This document shows positions 27,592-36,074 of a stretch of DNA of 64,000 nucleotides, piece by piece (positions within the stretch are counted from its first letter, which is position 1; each line of letters starts with the position of its first letter). The DNA comes from Rhodocyclales bacterium. GTDB lineage: Bacteria; Pseudomonadota; Gammaproteobacteria; Burkholderiales; Rhodocyclaceae. The notes under the pieces are model-generated. The model was not told the origin of the DNA. It saw only the letters and a program-made list of their open reading frames with translations, and searched no databases. The position numbers were made by a program, and so were the translations under genes. The DNA is taken from positions 1 through 64,000 of the forward strand of contig JACOUN010000060.1 of assembly GCA_016177805.1 (NCBI GenBank). Direction: 5' to 3'.

Positions 27592-29259
27592 GTGCTGAGT
27601 ACCTACAAATACCCGAAATACGCATACATGCAGGCCCCAGAAGTGGCGGAGAACCGTAGCGGGCATTACCCGGTGGTGGTGGTCGGTGCCGGCCCGGTGG
27701 GGCTGGCCGCCGCCATCGATCTGGCCAACCAGGGGCAGGCGGTGCTGCTGCTGGACAACGACGACACCGTGTCGATCGGCTCGCGCGGCGTGTGCTACGC
27801 CAAGCGCACCCTCGAAGTGCTGGACCGCATCGGCTGTGGCGACGAATTCGTCGACAAGGGGGTGTCGTGGAATGTCGGACGCACCTTCTTCCGCGAGGCC
27901 GAAGTGTTCAACTTCAACCTGTGCCCGGAACCCGATCACCACCGCCCCGGCATGATCAACCTGCAGCAGTACTACCTTGAGGAGTACCTGGTAGCGCGCG
28001 CCGCTGCCCTGCCCGCCATTGACATGCGCTGGAAAAGCAACGTCGTGTCGGTCGACCCCAACGGCGACAAGGTCACGCTGCGCGTCGACACCCAGGATGG
28101 CGCCTACACCGTCACCACCGACTGGCTGGTGGTGGCCGACGGCGCGCGCAGCCCGATCCGCCACATGCTGGGGCTGGATGTCGAAGGCAAGGTATTCACC
28201 GACCGCTTCCTGATCGCCGACGTGGTGATGAAGGCCGACTACCCGACCGAACGCTGGTTCTGGTTCAACCCGCCCTTCCACCCCAACCAGTCGGTGCTGC
28301 TGCACCGCCAGGCCGACAACGTATGGCGCATCGACTTCCAGCTCGGCTGGGACGTCGACCCGGAAGAAGAGAAGAAACCCGAAAACGTGCTGCCGCGCAT
28401 CAAGGCCATGCTTGGCGATGAGCGCGAATTCGACCTCGAATGGGTCAGCGTGTACACCTTCCAGTGCCGCCGCATGCGCCAGTTCCGCCAGGGGCGGGTG
28501 CTGTTCGTCGGCGACGCCGCGCACCAGGTCTCGCCTTTCGGCGCGCGTGGCGCCAACTCCGGCATCCAGGACACCGACAATCTGGCGTGGAAACTCAAGC
28601 TGGTCATGGACGGCAAGGCCCCCGCGACCCTGCTCGACACCTACGCCAGCGAGCGCGAGTTCGCCGCCGACGAAAACATCATGAACTCGACCCGCTCCAC
28701 CGACTTCATCACCCCCAAGAGCACCACCAGCAAGACCATCCGCAACGCCGTGCTGGGTCTGGCACGTGACTACACCTTCGCCCGCGCGCTGGTCAATTCG
28801 GGACGCTTGTCGGTGCCCAGCTTCCTCGTCGACTCGCCGCTCAACAGCGCCGACGAAGATGAGTTCGCCGGCAACATGCTGCCCGGCGCGCCCATGGACG
28901 ACGCCCCGATCACCACCGCCAGCGGCACGCCATGGCTGCTCGGCGCGCTCGGCAACCGCTTCCAGTTGCTCCACTACGTCGAAGACGCCGCCACCCTGCC
29001 CGCCGCCACCGCCCGCGCCATGCAGCAACTCGCGGATGCGCCGGTGCCGGTCCAGGCGCTGATCGTCGCCCGGCGCGGCACCGCCCCCGCAGGCCTCACG
29101 ACCCTCATCGACAGCCACGGCCGCATCGCCGAACGCTACGACATGCGCCCCGGCACCACCTACCTCGCGCGCCCCGACCAGCACGTCGCCGCGCGCTGGC
29201 GCGAATTCGACCCCGGCAAAGTCACCACCGCCCTTGCCCGCGCTACCTGCAACGCCTGA
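27592..29259 (+). CDS. MhpA-like FAD-dependent aromatic monooxygenase
   Basis: The 555-residue flavoprotein hydroxylase matches MhpA/3-hydroxybenzoate-hydroxylase-type enzymes in length and motifs: GAGPVG (32-37), DG motif D183-G184, and GD motif G307-D308 with AHQVSPFGARGANSGIQD. A C-terminal thioredoxin-like segment follows. It would use NAD(P)H and O2 to hydroxylate a phenolic acid. The start is GTG at 27592 with AGGAGA upstream. It follows the MBL gene by 37 bp and precedes a small DUF2783-like gene by 11 bp. Exact substrate is unknown. Confidence 0.88.
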   Translation: MLSTYKYPKYAYMQAPEVAENRSGHYPVVVVGAGPVGLAAAIDLANQGQAVLLLDNDDTVSIGSRGVCYAKRTLEVLDRIGCGDEFVDKGVSWNVGRTFFREAEVFNFNLCPEPDHHRPGMINLQQYYLEEYLVARAAALPAIDMRWKSNVVSVDPNGDKVTLRVDTQDGAYTVTTDWLVVADGARSPIRHMLGLDVEGKVFTDRFLIADVVMKADYPTERWFWFNPPFHPNQSVLLHRQADNVWRIDFQLGWDVDPEEEKKPENVLPRIKAMLGDEREFDLEWVSVYTFQCRRMRQFRQGRVLFVGDAAHQVSPFGARGANSGIQDTDNLAWKLKLVMDGKAPATLLDTYASEREFAADENIMNSTRSTDFITPKSTTSKTIRNAVLGLARDYTFARALVNSGRLSVPSFLVDSPLNSADEDEFAGNMLPGAPMDDAPITTASGTPWLLGALGNRFQLLHYVEDAATLPAATARAMQQLADAPVPVQALIVARRGTAPAGLTTLIDSHGRIAERYDMRPGTTYLARPDQHVAARWREFDPGKVTTALARATCNA

Positions 29260-29270
29260 CGGAGACCCCC

Positions 29271-29495
29271 ATGAGCCTGATCACCACCCCCAACTTCACC
29301 GAACCCGGCAAACGCTACTTCCGCGCCTTCAGCCCCGGCGACGACTTCTACGAACTGCTGATCGACATGCACCACGACCTCAGCGACGAACAAAGCGCAC
29401 TCGCCAACGCCCGCCTGATCCTGCTGCTCGCCAACCACATCGGCGATATTCCAGTGCTGCGCGAGGCGATGAAGATTGCGCGCGAGGGGGTATAG
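29271..29495 (+). CDS. Small DUF2783-like protein
   Basis: The 74-residue protein (GDDFYELLIDMHHDLSDEQS, then LILLLANHIGD) resembles the DUF2783 family, small helical proteins encoded next to FAD-dependent aromatic monooxygenases. Its role is unknown; a partner or stabiliser of the monooxygenase is a guess. It begins 11 bp after the monooxygenase stop codon, with GGAGA upstream, and ends the operon. Confidence 0.65.
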   Translation: MSLITTPNFTEPGKRYFRAFSPGDDFYELLIDMHHDLSDEQSALANARLILLLANHIGDIPVLREAMKIAREGV

Positions 29496-29556
29496 GCGGT
29501 AGCGGTAGCGCGCCGGGTGCCGTCCGCGTCGGCATTTCGCATCCTTCCTCACGAGG

Positions 29557-29583
29557 AGTAAGATTCCTTACTGCAGAGTAAGG
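29557..29583 (+). promoter_or_regulatory. AGTAAG repeat operator of the third toxin-antitoxin pair
   Basis: AGTAAG (29557-29562), CCTTACT (29566-29572) and AGTAAGG (29577-29583) form alternating inverted repeats ending 12 bp before the antitoxin ATG at 29596. The layout suits cooperative binding by an AbrB-type antitoxin dimer. The half-site differs from the TATCA/TGATA type at the other two modules. Confidence 0.6.
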
Positions 29584-29595
29584 AGCTAGGGCATC

Positions 29596-29838
29596 ATGTC
29601 TACCGCGACCATGACCAGCAAGGGTCAGATCACCATTCCGGCGGCGGTCCGTTCCGCCCTCGGGGTCGAAGCCGGCGACCGCGTCGAGTTTGTCGAGGTT
29701 GAACCGGGGCGGTTCGAACTGGTGGCCGCCACCCAGCCGGTGACCGCGCTGAAAGGCCTGGTACGCAAACCGGCCTCCCCGGTGACCATCGAAGCCATGA
29801 ACCAGTCCATCGCGAACCAGGGTGCCAAGGCGCGATGA
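29596..29838 (+). CDS. AbrB/SpoVT-fold antitoxin (VapB-like)
   Basis: The 80-residue protein has the swapped-hairpin AbrB motif MTSKGQITIPAAVRSALGV near its N-terminus, followed by a toxin-binding tail. It overlaps the toxin gene by ATGA and is preceded by AGTAAG repeats, so it should repress its own operon and inactivate the PIN protein. Confidence 0.9.
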   Translation: MSTATMTSKGQITIPAAVRSALGVEAGDRVEFVEVEPGRFELVAATQPVTALKGLVRKPASPVTIEAMNQSIANQGAKAR

Positions 29839-30230
29839 TAGGGCTGGATACCAACGTACTCGTGCGCTACATCGCGCAGGACGATCCCCAGCAGTCTCCC
29901 AAGGCCACCCGTCTCATCGAATCCCTGACCGCAGATGATCCGGGGTTCATCGGCGTCGTCTCGGTGGTCGAACTGGTGTGGGTGTTGAAAGGCTGCTACG
30001 GCGCCAGCAAGGGCGAGATATGCGAAGTGCTGGAGACGCTGTTGCGTACCAAGGCGCTGATCATCGAGCAGGCCGACATCGTCTGGAAGGCGCTTCGGGT
30101 CTATCGGGACGGCAAGGCCGATTTCGCCGACTGCCTGATCGAGCGCACCGCCCACGAGTCCGGCTGCCGCTACACCGCAACCTTCGACCAGACCGCAGCC
30201 AAGACCGCCGCCATGCGGTTGATCGCCTGA
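29835..30230 (+). CDS. PIN-domain toxin (VapC-like)
   Basis: The 131-residue protein has the PIN acidic set D5 (LDTNVLVRY), E46 (VVELVWVL), D96/D99 (ADFADCLI) and D118 (TFDQTA). It is the toxin partner of the AbrB-type antitoxin. This pair, with the genes to 31.3 kb, separates the two halves of the catabolic region, so it looks like an acquired module. Confidence 0.9.
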   Translation: MIGLDTNVLVRYIAQDDPQQSPKATRLIESLTADDPGFIGVVSVVELVWVLKGCYGASKGEICEVLETLLRTKALIIEQADIVWKALRVYRDGKADFADCLIERTAHESGCRYTATFDQTAAKTAAMRLIA

Positions 30231-30312
30231 TCACGCGACTCGCGCCACCAGTGGGGTGGGGCGAAAGCCCGGTTTCGCCGAGGCAAACGCGCCGCGTCTT
30301 CCGCCGGACGAA

Positions 30313-30642
30313 CTATGAACGCGGTTCCAGGACCCGCTGAACAATGCCCCGAGTCTCATCGCTAAACTCGGCCAGCTCCGAAGCGGTCAGCAAGTCCAGG
30401 TTAGTCATTGAGATCAGCGCATTGATCGCGGAAGAGCGGCGCAAATTATTGAAGGCTCTCGCCAACTCCTTGTCTCGCTCGTGCACCAGGCGATATAGCG
30501 TCAGATAACGCTCGTGCGCGGAATCGCCACTGCCGGTCGCCACTTGAACACACTCCGCGAGCGTGCGCTCACAGAATCGCTCCAGCGCAAGAGGCTTCAA
30601 ACGGCGCAGCACTTTCCAGTCGGATTCAAGAATGTACATCAT
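30313..30642 (-). CDS. Hypothetical protein, helical
   Basis: The 109-residue protein begins MMYILESDWKVLRRLKPLA, continues FNNLRRSSAINALISM, and ends ELAEFSDETRGIVQRVLEP. It is predicted mostly helical and charged, with no motif I recognise. The start at 30642 has AGAGAGAC in a ribosome-binding position; a longer start at 30687 is possible. It is less GC-rich than its neighbours and lies in the same segment as the GIY-YIG gene. Confidence 0.6.
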   Translation of the reverse strand: MMYILESDWKVLRRLKPLALERFCERTLAECVQVATGSGDSAHERYLTLYRLVHERDKELARAFNNLRRSSAINALISMTNLDLLTASELAEFSDETRGIVQRVLEPRS

Positions 30643-30817
30643 GGGGTTGTCTCTCTCGAAACGAGCCGCCAGCAGGTGGGTGTTCAACCGCGATCGTGGG
30701 TCAATTCCGTTGGCGCGTCTGTCACTTCTTCAAGTCCTTCCGTTTGAGGCGCAGCCGCATTGTGCCCATCAACGGACAAGGCGGCACTGGGTGTGCTCTG
30801 TGCTCGCGCAGGAAATG

Positions 30818-31324
30818 TTAGGCAGAGCGTTCTTGTCGTGCTTGATCGGCACAAGCCTTTCGTAGGTTTTTGATTCTACTTCCGCTCGGATTGGGCCAAC
30901 AAGTTAGGTTGAGGGTTGGTTTCAGGTTCCTGATCAACCAACGCTCGATCGCGGCATAGTCGCTATGAGGTTGCACGGAGATCATCAGATTGCTCCGCAT
31001 CCATTCGGTCAATCGATCCTCGCCTTCTGGATCGAAACAGTAATTTGTGAAGTCGGAGGTTGAGTGTCCGGCCCCCCGGTGTATAGCCGTAAGTCTTAGG
31101 TGTTGCTTCAGGATCGCACCGATTGAGCGCCGCAATGTGGAGGCTCCCGTGTGACCCGAACAAAAATGCGTCTTGAACTCACGTTTCGCCAGATTCGATG
31201 ACTGACCAATATACAGAAGGCCGCTAGCTGGCACGTCAAAGGGCATGAGCGAATCTCGGTCCTTGAGAAAGAACGCGTATACCCCCGGACAATTCGACAC
31301 GCTCAGTTCATCGAGCGTTGACAT
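30818..31324 (-). CDS. GIY-YIG nuclease-fold protein
   Basis: The 168-residue protein has a GIY-YIG-like motif pair, PGVYAFF and LLYIGQSSNLAKRE, near the N-terminus. A downstream LRRSIGAIL and a charged C-terminal stretch (LIRNLKPTLNLT) follow, as in small GIY-YIG endonuclease-like proteins of mobile or defence regions. The start MSTLDEL at 31324 was chosen because the motif then falls near residue 12; the frame stays open further upstream, so a longer protein is possible. Base composition is visibly less GC-rich than the housekeeping genes, suggesting transfer. Confidence 0.65.
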   Translation of the reverse strand: MSTLDELSVSNCPGVYAFFLKDRDSLMPFDVPASGLLYIGQSSNLAKREFKTHFCSGHTGASTLRRSIGAILKQHLRLTAIHRGAGHSTSDFTNYCFDPEGEDRLTEWMRSNLMISVQPHSDYAAIERWLIRNLKPTLNLTCWPNPSGSRIKNLRKACADQARQERSA

Positions 31325-31654
31325 TGTGTTCAGGAGGCCGTGAACGATTTGGTCATAGGACACGAAGTGCCGCCTATCGAGTGGGTTTGATCTCTCGCGG
31401 TACGTGGCCCGATACGATGTCAAGACGCACGCTGCGAAGGATAAGCCTGGTTGAACGGTAATCCGTCTGAACGGGTGAATTGTAGAAAGTTCTGCGGCCT
31501 GTTTGTGCAGAACGTACAGATGCCATGCGTTCTCGCAGTGCGCATGAGTATGGCTCTGAACTCTGGTCAGCATGTCGATGGCTGGTCGATCCAGCACGCG
31601 CTGTTCGCCCTCGCGCCCCGCCGAACGAAGCACGGCCGACGCGGATCGAGAAGC

Positions 31655-31820
31655 GGCATTGTTTGAGCCCCGCAGGGGCGAGTTCATGCCGCTTCCCGCG
31701 TCGGGCGGGCATCGTTCGGGCAGCCCGCAGGGCCGGGGTGTTGGGCGGCGTTTCTTTGGTGACTTTCTTGTCGCCACAAGAAAGTCACTCGCCCGCCGGG
31801 GCGAGACCCGGCCAATCCCT
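31655..31820. repeat. Intergenic repeat with strong 13-bp hairpin
   Basis: GTGACTTTCTTGT-CGCC-ACAAGAAAGTCAC (31759-31788) is a perfect 13-bp inverted repeat within a GC-rich, non-coding stretch. I recognise this sequence type as a common dispersed intergenic repeat of beta/gammaproteobacteria. It could terminate transcription from the LysR gene. The remaining gap 31325-31654 shows only an open extension of the GIY-YIG frame and nothing else clear. Confidence 0.55.
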
Positions 31821-31869
31821 GCTCGTCGTAGCACGACGCGCAAGAGCCACGTCGGTACGCCGAAAAAAG

Positions 31870-32778
31870 CTACCGCGCAAACTCCGCATGCTCCGCCACA
31901 TACCGCAACAAATAGTCCCGAAAACTCTGCGACGCCGGGGTCAGCGAGCGGGCGTTGCGGCTGAAGGTGTAGAAGCGGCGGGTTACCACCGGGTCGACCA
32001 GCGGGCGCATTTCCAGGCCGTAGAGGCGCACCAGTGACGCGGCGTAGGGGATGCAGACGGTCACGCCGAGGCCGGTGCTGACCATGGAGAGCGCGGTCGA
32101 CATGAAGGCCACCATGGTGGTCGGGTTCAGCGATTTGTCGCGCACGCCTTCGCGCAGGTCCAGCGACAGGCGTTCGGTGAATTGCCCCTGCAGCGCAATC
32201 AGCGGGTGGGACTCCAGGTCCGCCCAGGTGACGGTTTCGTGCGCGGCGAGCGGGTGGCCGGGGGGGAAGACGGCGAAGAAGGGCAGCTCAAACAGGGGGG
32301 TGGCGTCGATGTCGGAGTTGGGGTCGCGTTCGGGGCCGACGCCGAAATCGACTTCGCCGGAGAACACCCGTGACACCACCGATTCGACCGCGCAGTCGAC
32401 CAGCCGGATGCGGATGTCGGGGTGTTCGGCGCCGTAGGCGGCGATGACTTCGGGCAGCAGCGTGCAGGCCATCAACTGTGGCGCGGCGACGCGCACCGTG
32501 CCTTTTTTCAGCGCCTTGAGGTTGGCGACTTCGTCGAGCACGCCGTCCAGGTCGTGCAGGATCTTGTCGATCAGTGGATACAGCTCGCGCCCGGTGTCGG
32601 AGAGCTGGATGCGGCGGGTGCTGCGGTCCACCAGCCGCAGGCCGAGTGAGCCTTCCAGTTCCTTGATCAGCCCCGACAGCGCCGACTGGGTGATGAACAG
32701 CCGTTCGGCGGCGAGGGTGAAGCTGCCGGTGGCGGCCACGGCGATGAAGGCGCGCAACTGGCGCAGGGTGATATTCAT
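31870..32778 (-). CDS. LysR-family transcriptional regulator
   Basis: The 302-residue protein has the LysR N-terminal winged helix (MNITLRQLRAFIAVAATGSF, then TQSALSGLIKELEGSLG) and a periplasmic-binding-like effector domain. It is divergent from the VOC-FAH-TRAP-isomerase genes and is probably their activator, responding to an aromatic acid or pathway intermediate. A motif shared with the IclR-side promoter lies 10 bp upstream of its start (32788-32799). Confidence 0.93.
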   Translation of the reverse strand: MNITLRQLRAFIAVAATGSFTLAAERLFITQSALSGLIKELEGSLGLRLVDRSTRRIQLSDTGRELYPLIDKILHDLDGVLDEVANLKALKKGTVRVAAPQLMACTLLPEVIAAYGAEHPDIRIRLVDCAVESVVSRVFSGEVDFGVGPERDPNSDIDATPLFELPFFAVFPPGHPLAAHETVTWADLESHPLIALQGQFTERLSLDLREGVRDKSLNPTTMVAFMSTALSMVSTGLGVTVCIPYAASLVRLYGLEMRPLVDPVVTRRFYTFSRNARSLTPASQSFRDYLLRYVAEHAEFAR

Positions 32779-32787
32779 AAGATCATC

Positions 32788-32799
32788 CGATAAACGAAT
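32788..32799 (+). promoter_or_regulatory. Third copy of the CKATWAACRAAT motif
   Basis: CGATAAACGAAT is 10/12 identical to each of the two copies flanking the -35 box at 26469-26499. It lies in the LysR/VOC divergent region, 10 bp from the LysR start codon. It suggests that one regulator controls both halves of the catabolic region. Confidence 0.45.
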
Positions 32800-32842
32800 C
32801 TGAAAAAGCCGTTTGTATGATAGATCGGCTTGGGCTTAAATG

Positions 32843-33019
32843 AACCCGGGTTGTCCATTGGGGCGCGAGATGATGGCGAGGTGGTTTGCGCGGGGATTGA
32901 CGTCGGTGCGACAAGCCAATGGTTGTTCCATTGGCGCGAAGCAACGGCGGCAAGACGCCGCAAAACGCCCGCCAGCACTCGCGCAGGCCCGCAGGGCCGC
33001 CTAATGGATAATCCGGGTT
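32843..33019. mobile_element. MITE-like element, 177 bp
   Basis: The ends are imperfect inverted repeats: left AACCCGGGTTGTCCATTGGG, right (reverse complement) AACCCGGATTATCCATTAGG, which match at 17 of 20 positions. It has no plausible gene and includes an internal hairpin CCAATGG..CCATTGG. It fills most of the LysR/VOC intergenic region and separates the LysR-proximal motif from the VOC gene. No target-site duplication was clear. Confidence 0.55.
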
Positions 33020-33088
33020 AACCATCCGCAGAGGCCGACACGGCCCACCCCCGCCCCATCAAGAGTCGAGCAGTAACAGGAGACCGCA

Positions 33089-33637
33089 ATGCAACTCGTC
33101 AAGAAGATTCATCACGTGGCTTACCGCTGCAAGGATGCGCTGGAGACCGCGCGCTGGTACGAAAAGCATCTGGACATGAAGCTGGTGCTGTCGATCGCCG
33201 AGGACGAAGTGCCCTCGACCAAGGAAGCCGACCCCTACATGCACATCTTCATGGATGCGGGCATGGGCAACGTGCTGGCGTTCTTCGAGTTGCCGACCAA
33301 GGCGCCGATGGGGCGCGACGCGAACACCCCGGTATGGACCCAGCATCTGGCGTTGGAGGTCGATTCGGTGGACACCCTGATGGCGGCCAAGGCGCGGCTC
33401 GAAGCGGCGGGCATCGAGGTGGTCGGGCCGACCGACCATGCCTTGTTCCTGTCGATCTATTTCTACGATCCGAATGGTCACCGGCTGGAGCTGGCGGCCA
33501 ATACCTTGCGTCCGGGCATGCTGGAGGCGCTCGACAAGGTCAAGTGGGACATGCTCGAAGAGTGGGCCAGGACCAGGAAGGCGCCCAAGCACGCGGCGTG
33601 GATGCATGACGGCAGCTACAAGGAAATGTTCAAGTGA
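33089..33637 (+). CDS. VOC-superfamily protein (glyoxalase/extradiol-dioxygenase fold)
   Basis: The 182-residue protein has the VOC paired beta-alpha-beta-beta-beta fold. Putative metal ligands are H9 (IHHVAYR), E67 (AFFELPT), H86 (TQHLALEV) and E134 (HRLELAAN), the pattern of glyoxalase I. Small one-domain extradiol dioxygenases of similar length also exist, so it could be the ring-cleavage enzyme of the cluster or an isomerase. Its stop overlaps the GTG start of the FAH gene, so both should act in one pathway. Confidence 0.85.
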   Translation: MQLVKKIHHVAYRCKDALETARWYEKHLDMKLVLSIAEDEVPSTKEADPYMHIFMDAGMGNVLAFFELPTKAPMGRDANTPVWTQHLALEVDSVDTLMAAKARLEAAGIEVVGPTDHALFLSIYFYDPNGHRLELAANTLRPGMLEALDKVKWDMLEEWARTRKAPKHAAWMHDGSYKEMFK

Positions 33638-34650
33638 AACTCGCAACCCTCAAGGCGGGCGGGCGTGACGGCACGCTGGTGGTAGTCAATCGCGACCTGA
33701 CCCGCTGCCAGCCGGTGCCCGAAGTGGCCGCCACGCTGCAGCAGGCGCTCGACCACTGGGCCGACGCCGCGCCGCAACTGGCGGCGGTGTATGAAGCGCT
33801 GAACAACGGCGCGGCGCGTCACGACCAGCCGTTCGACCCGGCCGCCTGCCATTCCCCGCTGCCACGCGCCTATCAGTGGGCCGACGGCTCGGCCTACATC
33901 AACCACGTGGGGCTGGTGCGCAAGGCACGCGGCGCCGAGCTGCCCGAGACTTTCTACACCGATCCGCTGATGTATCAGGGCGGCTCGGACAGCTTCATCG
34001 GCCCGCGCGACCAGGTCGTCGCCGACCCGGCCTGGGGCATCGACTTCGAGGCCGAAGTCACGGTGGTGACCGGGGACGTGCCGATGGGCGCCACCCCGGC
34101 CGAGGCGGCCGGCGCGATCCGGCTGGTGATGCTGGTCAATGACGTGAGCCTGCGCAACCTGATTCCGAACGAACTGGCCAAGGGCTTCGGCTTCTTCCAG
34201 TCCAAGCCGGCCTCCGCCTTCAGCCCAGTGGCGGTGACCCCCGACGAGCTGGGCGAGGCGTGGCGCGACGCCAAGGTGCATCTGCCGCTGCGGGTGGAAC
34301 TCAACGGCAAGCCGTTCGGCAAACCCAACGCTGGCGTGGACATGACCTTCGACTTCGGCCAGTTGGTCGCTCACGTGGCGAAAACGCGCGAGCTGGAAGC
34401 CGGCTCCATCATCGGTTCGGGGACGGTGTCGAACAAGCAGGGTGACCTGTGGGGGTCGAGCATCGAGCACGGCGGGGTAGGTTACTGCTGCCTGGCCGAA
34501 GTGCGGATGTACGAAACCATCGAGCAGGGCAAGCCCGTCACGCCCTTCATGCAACCCGGCGACCGGGTGTGCATCGAGATGCTGGACGCCGACGGCCTGA
34601 GCATTTTCGGCAGCATCGACAACACCGTCGCGGCGCCGGTCGCGCGCTGA
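33634..34650 (+). CDS. Fumarylacetoacetate hydrolase family protein
   Basis: The 338-residue protein has the FAH metal motif DFEAEV (E139, E141) and the downstream VMLVNDVSLRNLIPNELAKG, like full-length fumarylacetoacetases and fumarylpyruvate hydrolases. It would split a 3-oxo-acid ring-cleavage product into fumarate plus acetoacetate or pyruvate. The start is GTG overlapping the VOC stop. With the zeta-GST isomerase downstream it forms a homogentisate- or gentisate-type lower pathway. Confidence 0.88.
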   Translation: MKLATLKAGGRDGTLVVVNRDLTRCQPVPEVAATLQQALDHWADAAPQLAAVYEALNNGAARHDQPFDPAACHSPLPRAYQWADGSAYINHVGLVRKARGAELPETFYTDPLMYQGGSDSFIGPRDQVVADPAWGIDFEAEVTVVTGDVPMGATPAEAAGAIRLVMLVNDVSLRNLIPNELAKGFGFFQSKPASAFSPVAVTPDELGEAWRDAKVHLPLRVELNGKPFGKPNAGVDMTFDFGQLVAHVAKTRELEAGSIIGSGTVSNKQGDLWGSSIEHGGVGYCCLAEVRMYETIEQGKPVTPFMQPGDRVCIEMLDADGLSIFGSIDNTVAAPVAR

Positions 34651-34727
34651 AGCAACCCCCAGCCCCAACACAGAGACCCCGCGCGACAGAGCCCCAACGG
34701 CCAGCGCCCCCAACCCCTGGAGACGAG

Positions 34728-35753
34728 ATGAACAAGACCCTGATCACCGCAGCCTTCGCGCTGCTGGGCAGCACCGCGGCGCTGGCCGACGAGACTGTCA
34801 TCCTCAAGGTGGCGCACTTCTGGCCGCCCACCGCGATGAGCCAGCAGAAAGTGCTGGAACCGTGGTGCGCGAAGATCGAGCAGCAATCGGCCGGCCGCAT
34901 GAAGTGCCAGATCTACCCGGCGATGCAACTGGGCGGCACTCCGCCGCAGTTGATACAGCAAGTTCAGGACGGGGTGGCCGACGTGGTGTGGACGCTGCCC
35001 GGCTACACCGCCGGTCGCTATCCGTCGATGGAGGTGTTCGAGCTGCCGTTCATGACCAACCGCGCCGAATCCGCCAGCCGCGCGGCGTGGCAGTACTACG
35101 AGCAGTTCGGCAGGGACGACTTCGCCAAGCTCAAGCCGCTGGCCTTCCACGTGCATGACGAAGGCTATGTGCACAACAACAAGCGTCCGATCACCAAAAT
35201 GGCCGATTTCCGGGGTCTCAAGATGCGCGCCCCGACCCGGCTGACCAACAAGATGATCGCCGCCTTCGGCGCGACCCCGGTGGCGATGCCGTTGCCGGCG
35301 GTGGCGGAGGCGATCTCCAAGGGCGTGGTCGATGGCTACGTGCTGCCGTGGGAAGTGATCCCGGCGGTCAAGCTGCACGAGATGACCAGGTTCCACTCCG
35401 AGACCGATGCGTCGCTGCCCTCCCTGTATACGGCGGTGTTCGTGATCGCGATGAACCCGGCCAAGTACGACAGTCTGCCGGACGACCTGAAGAAGGTCAT
35501 CGACGCGAATTCGGGTGCCGACTTCTCGGCTTCGGTGGGCAAGGCGTGGGACGAATCAGCCCCGCCAGCGCGCGAGAAGGCCGTCGCCCACGGCAATCAG
35601 TTCGCCAAGATCGACAACGACGAGCTGGCGAAGTGGCGCAAGGTCGGCGACAAGCTGGCGGCCGACTGGGTCAAGGAGATGGATGGCAAGGGCTATCAGG
35701 GCCAGGCCATGCTGGATGGCGCCAGGGGTCTGATCAAGCAGGCCGCGCAGTGA
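34728..35753 (+). CDS. TRAP transporter solute-binding protein (DctP)
   Basis: The 341-residue periplasmic protein has a signal peptide (MNKTLITAAFALLGSTAALA) and the DctP fold. The conserved region KMADFRGLKMRAPTRLTNKM, where the family Arg binds the substrate carboxylate, is present. It binds a carboxylate, here most likely an aromatic acid fed to the neighbouring enzymes (inference from context). The start at 34728 has GGAGACGAG upstream. A 321-bp gap, mostly a repeat, separates it from the membrane subunits. Confidence 0.93.
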   Translation: MNKTLITAAFALLGSTAALADETVILKVAHFWPPTAMSQQKVLEPWCAKIEQQSAGRMKCQIYPAMQLGGTPPQLIQQVQDGVADVVWTLPGYTAGRYPSMEVFELPFMTNRAESASRAAWQYYEQFGRDDFAKLKPLAFHVHDEGYVHNNKRPITKMADFRGLKMRAPTRLTNKMIAAFGATPVAMPLPAVAEAISKGVVDGYVLPWEVIPAVKLHEMTRFHSETDASLPSLYTAVFVIAMNPAKYDSLPDDLKKVIDANSGADFSASVGKAWDESAPPAREKAVAHGNQFAKIDNDELAKWRKVGDKLAADWVKEMDGKGYQGQAMLDGARGLIKQAAQ

Positions 35754-35843
35754 GGTGGTGACGCCGGGGCGGGCCTGCTCGCCTCAGCGCCGCGTGTTGA
35801 TATTTACCCGACAATCAATTACGTGATCGGTGCCAGCACCTGG

Positions 35844-36010
35844 TCCCTCCCCCTTCAAGGGGGGCGTAGGCGGGGTTTCGCAGAGCACCGCTCTGAGCCG
35901 CCGGAGCGGTGGAGCGAAGCGGAGACTCCCGGTCAGGAGGGGGATGGGTTACAACGATGCGGTTAAACCCATCCCCACCCCGGCCCTCCCCTTGAAGGGG
36001 AGGGGGTAGC
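35844..36010. repeat. Dispersed intergenic repeat (copy 2)
   Basis: The block contains CCCCTTCAAGGGGGG, CTCCCGGTCAGGAGGGGGATGGG, AACCCATCCCCACCCC and CCCCTTGAAGGGGAGGG. Read on the minus strand, it carries the same words in the same order as 11488-11640. It sits inside the TRAP operon between dctP and dctQ and has several strong palindromes (CCCCTTGAAGGGG), so it might affect the ratio of binding protein to membrane subunits. Confidence 0.6.
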
Positions 36011-36074
36011 TGCTCCGGAGCCTACTCGGCATCCGTCTAAATGCTTGCCGGGCTAATAATTGCAAAGGTATCCC

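Noticed and set aside
30740-30840. GTTAGGC near 30817-30823 as a possible integron attC core
   Set aside because: No matching RYYYAAC partner with a proper imperfect-palindrome structure was found nearby, and there is no integrase gene in the window.
32830-33021. Frame containing AGIDVGATSQ as an IS110-type transposase start
   Set aside because: Only about 60 codons, lies wholly inside the MITE-like element and lacks the DEDD residues; resemblance is limited to a few residues.
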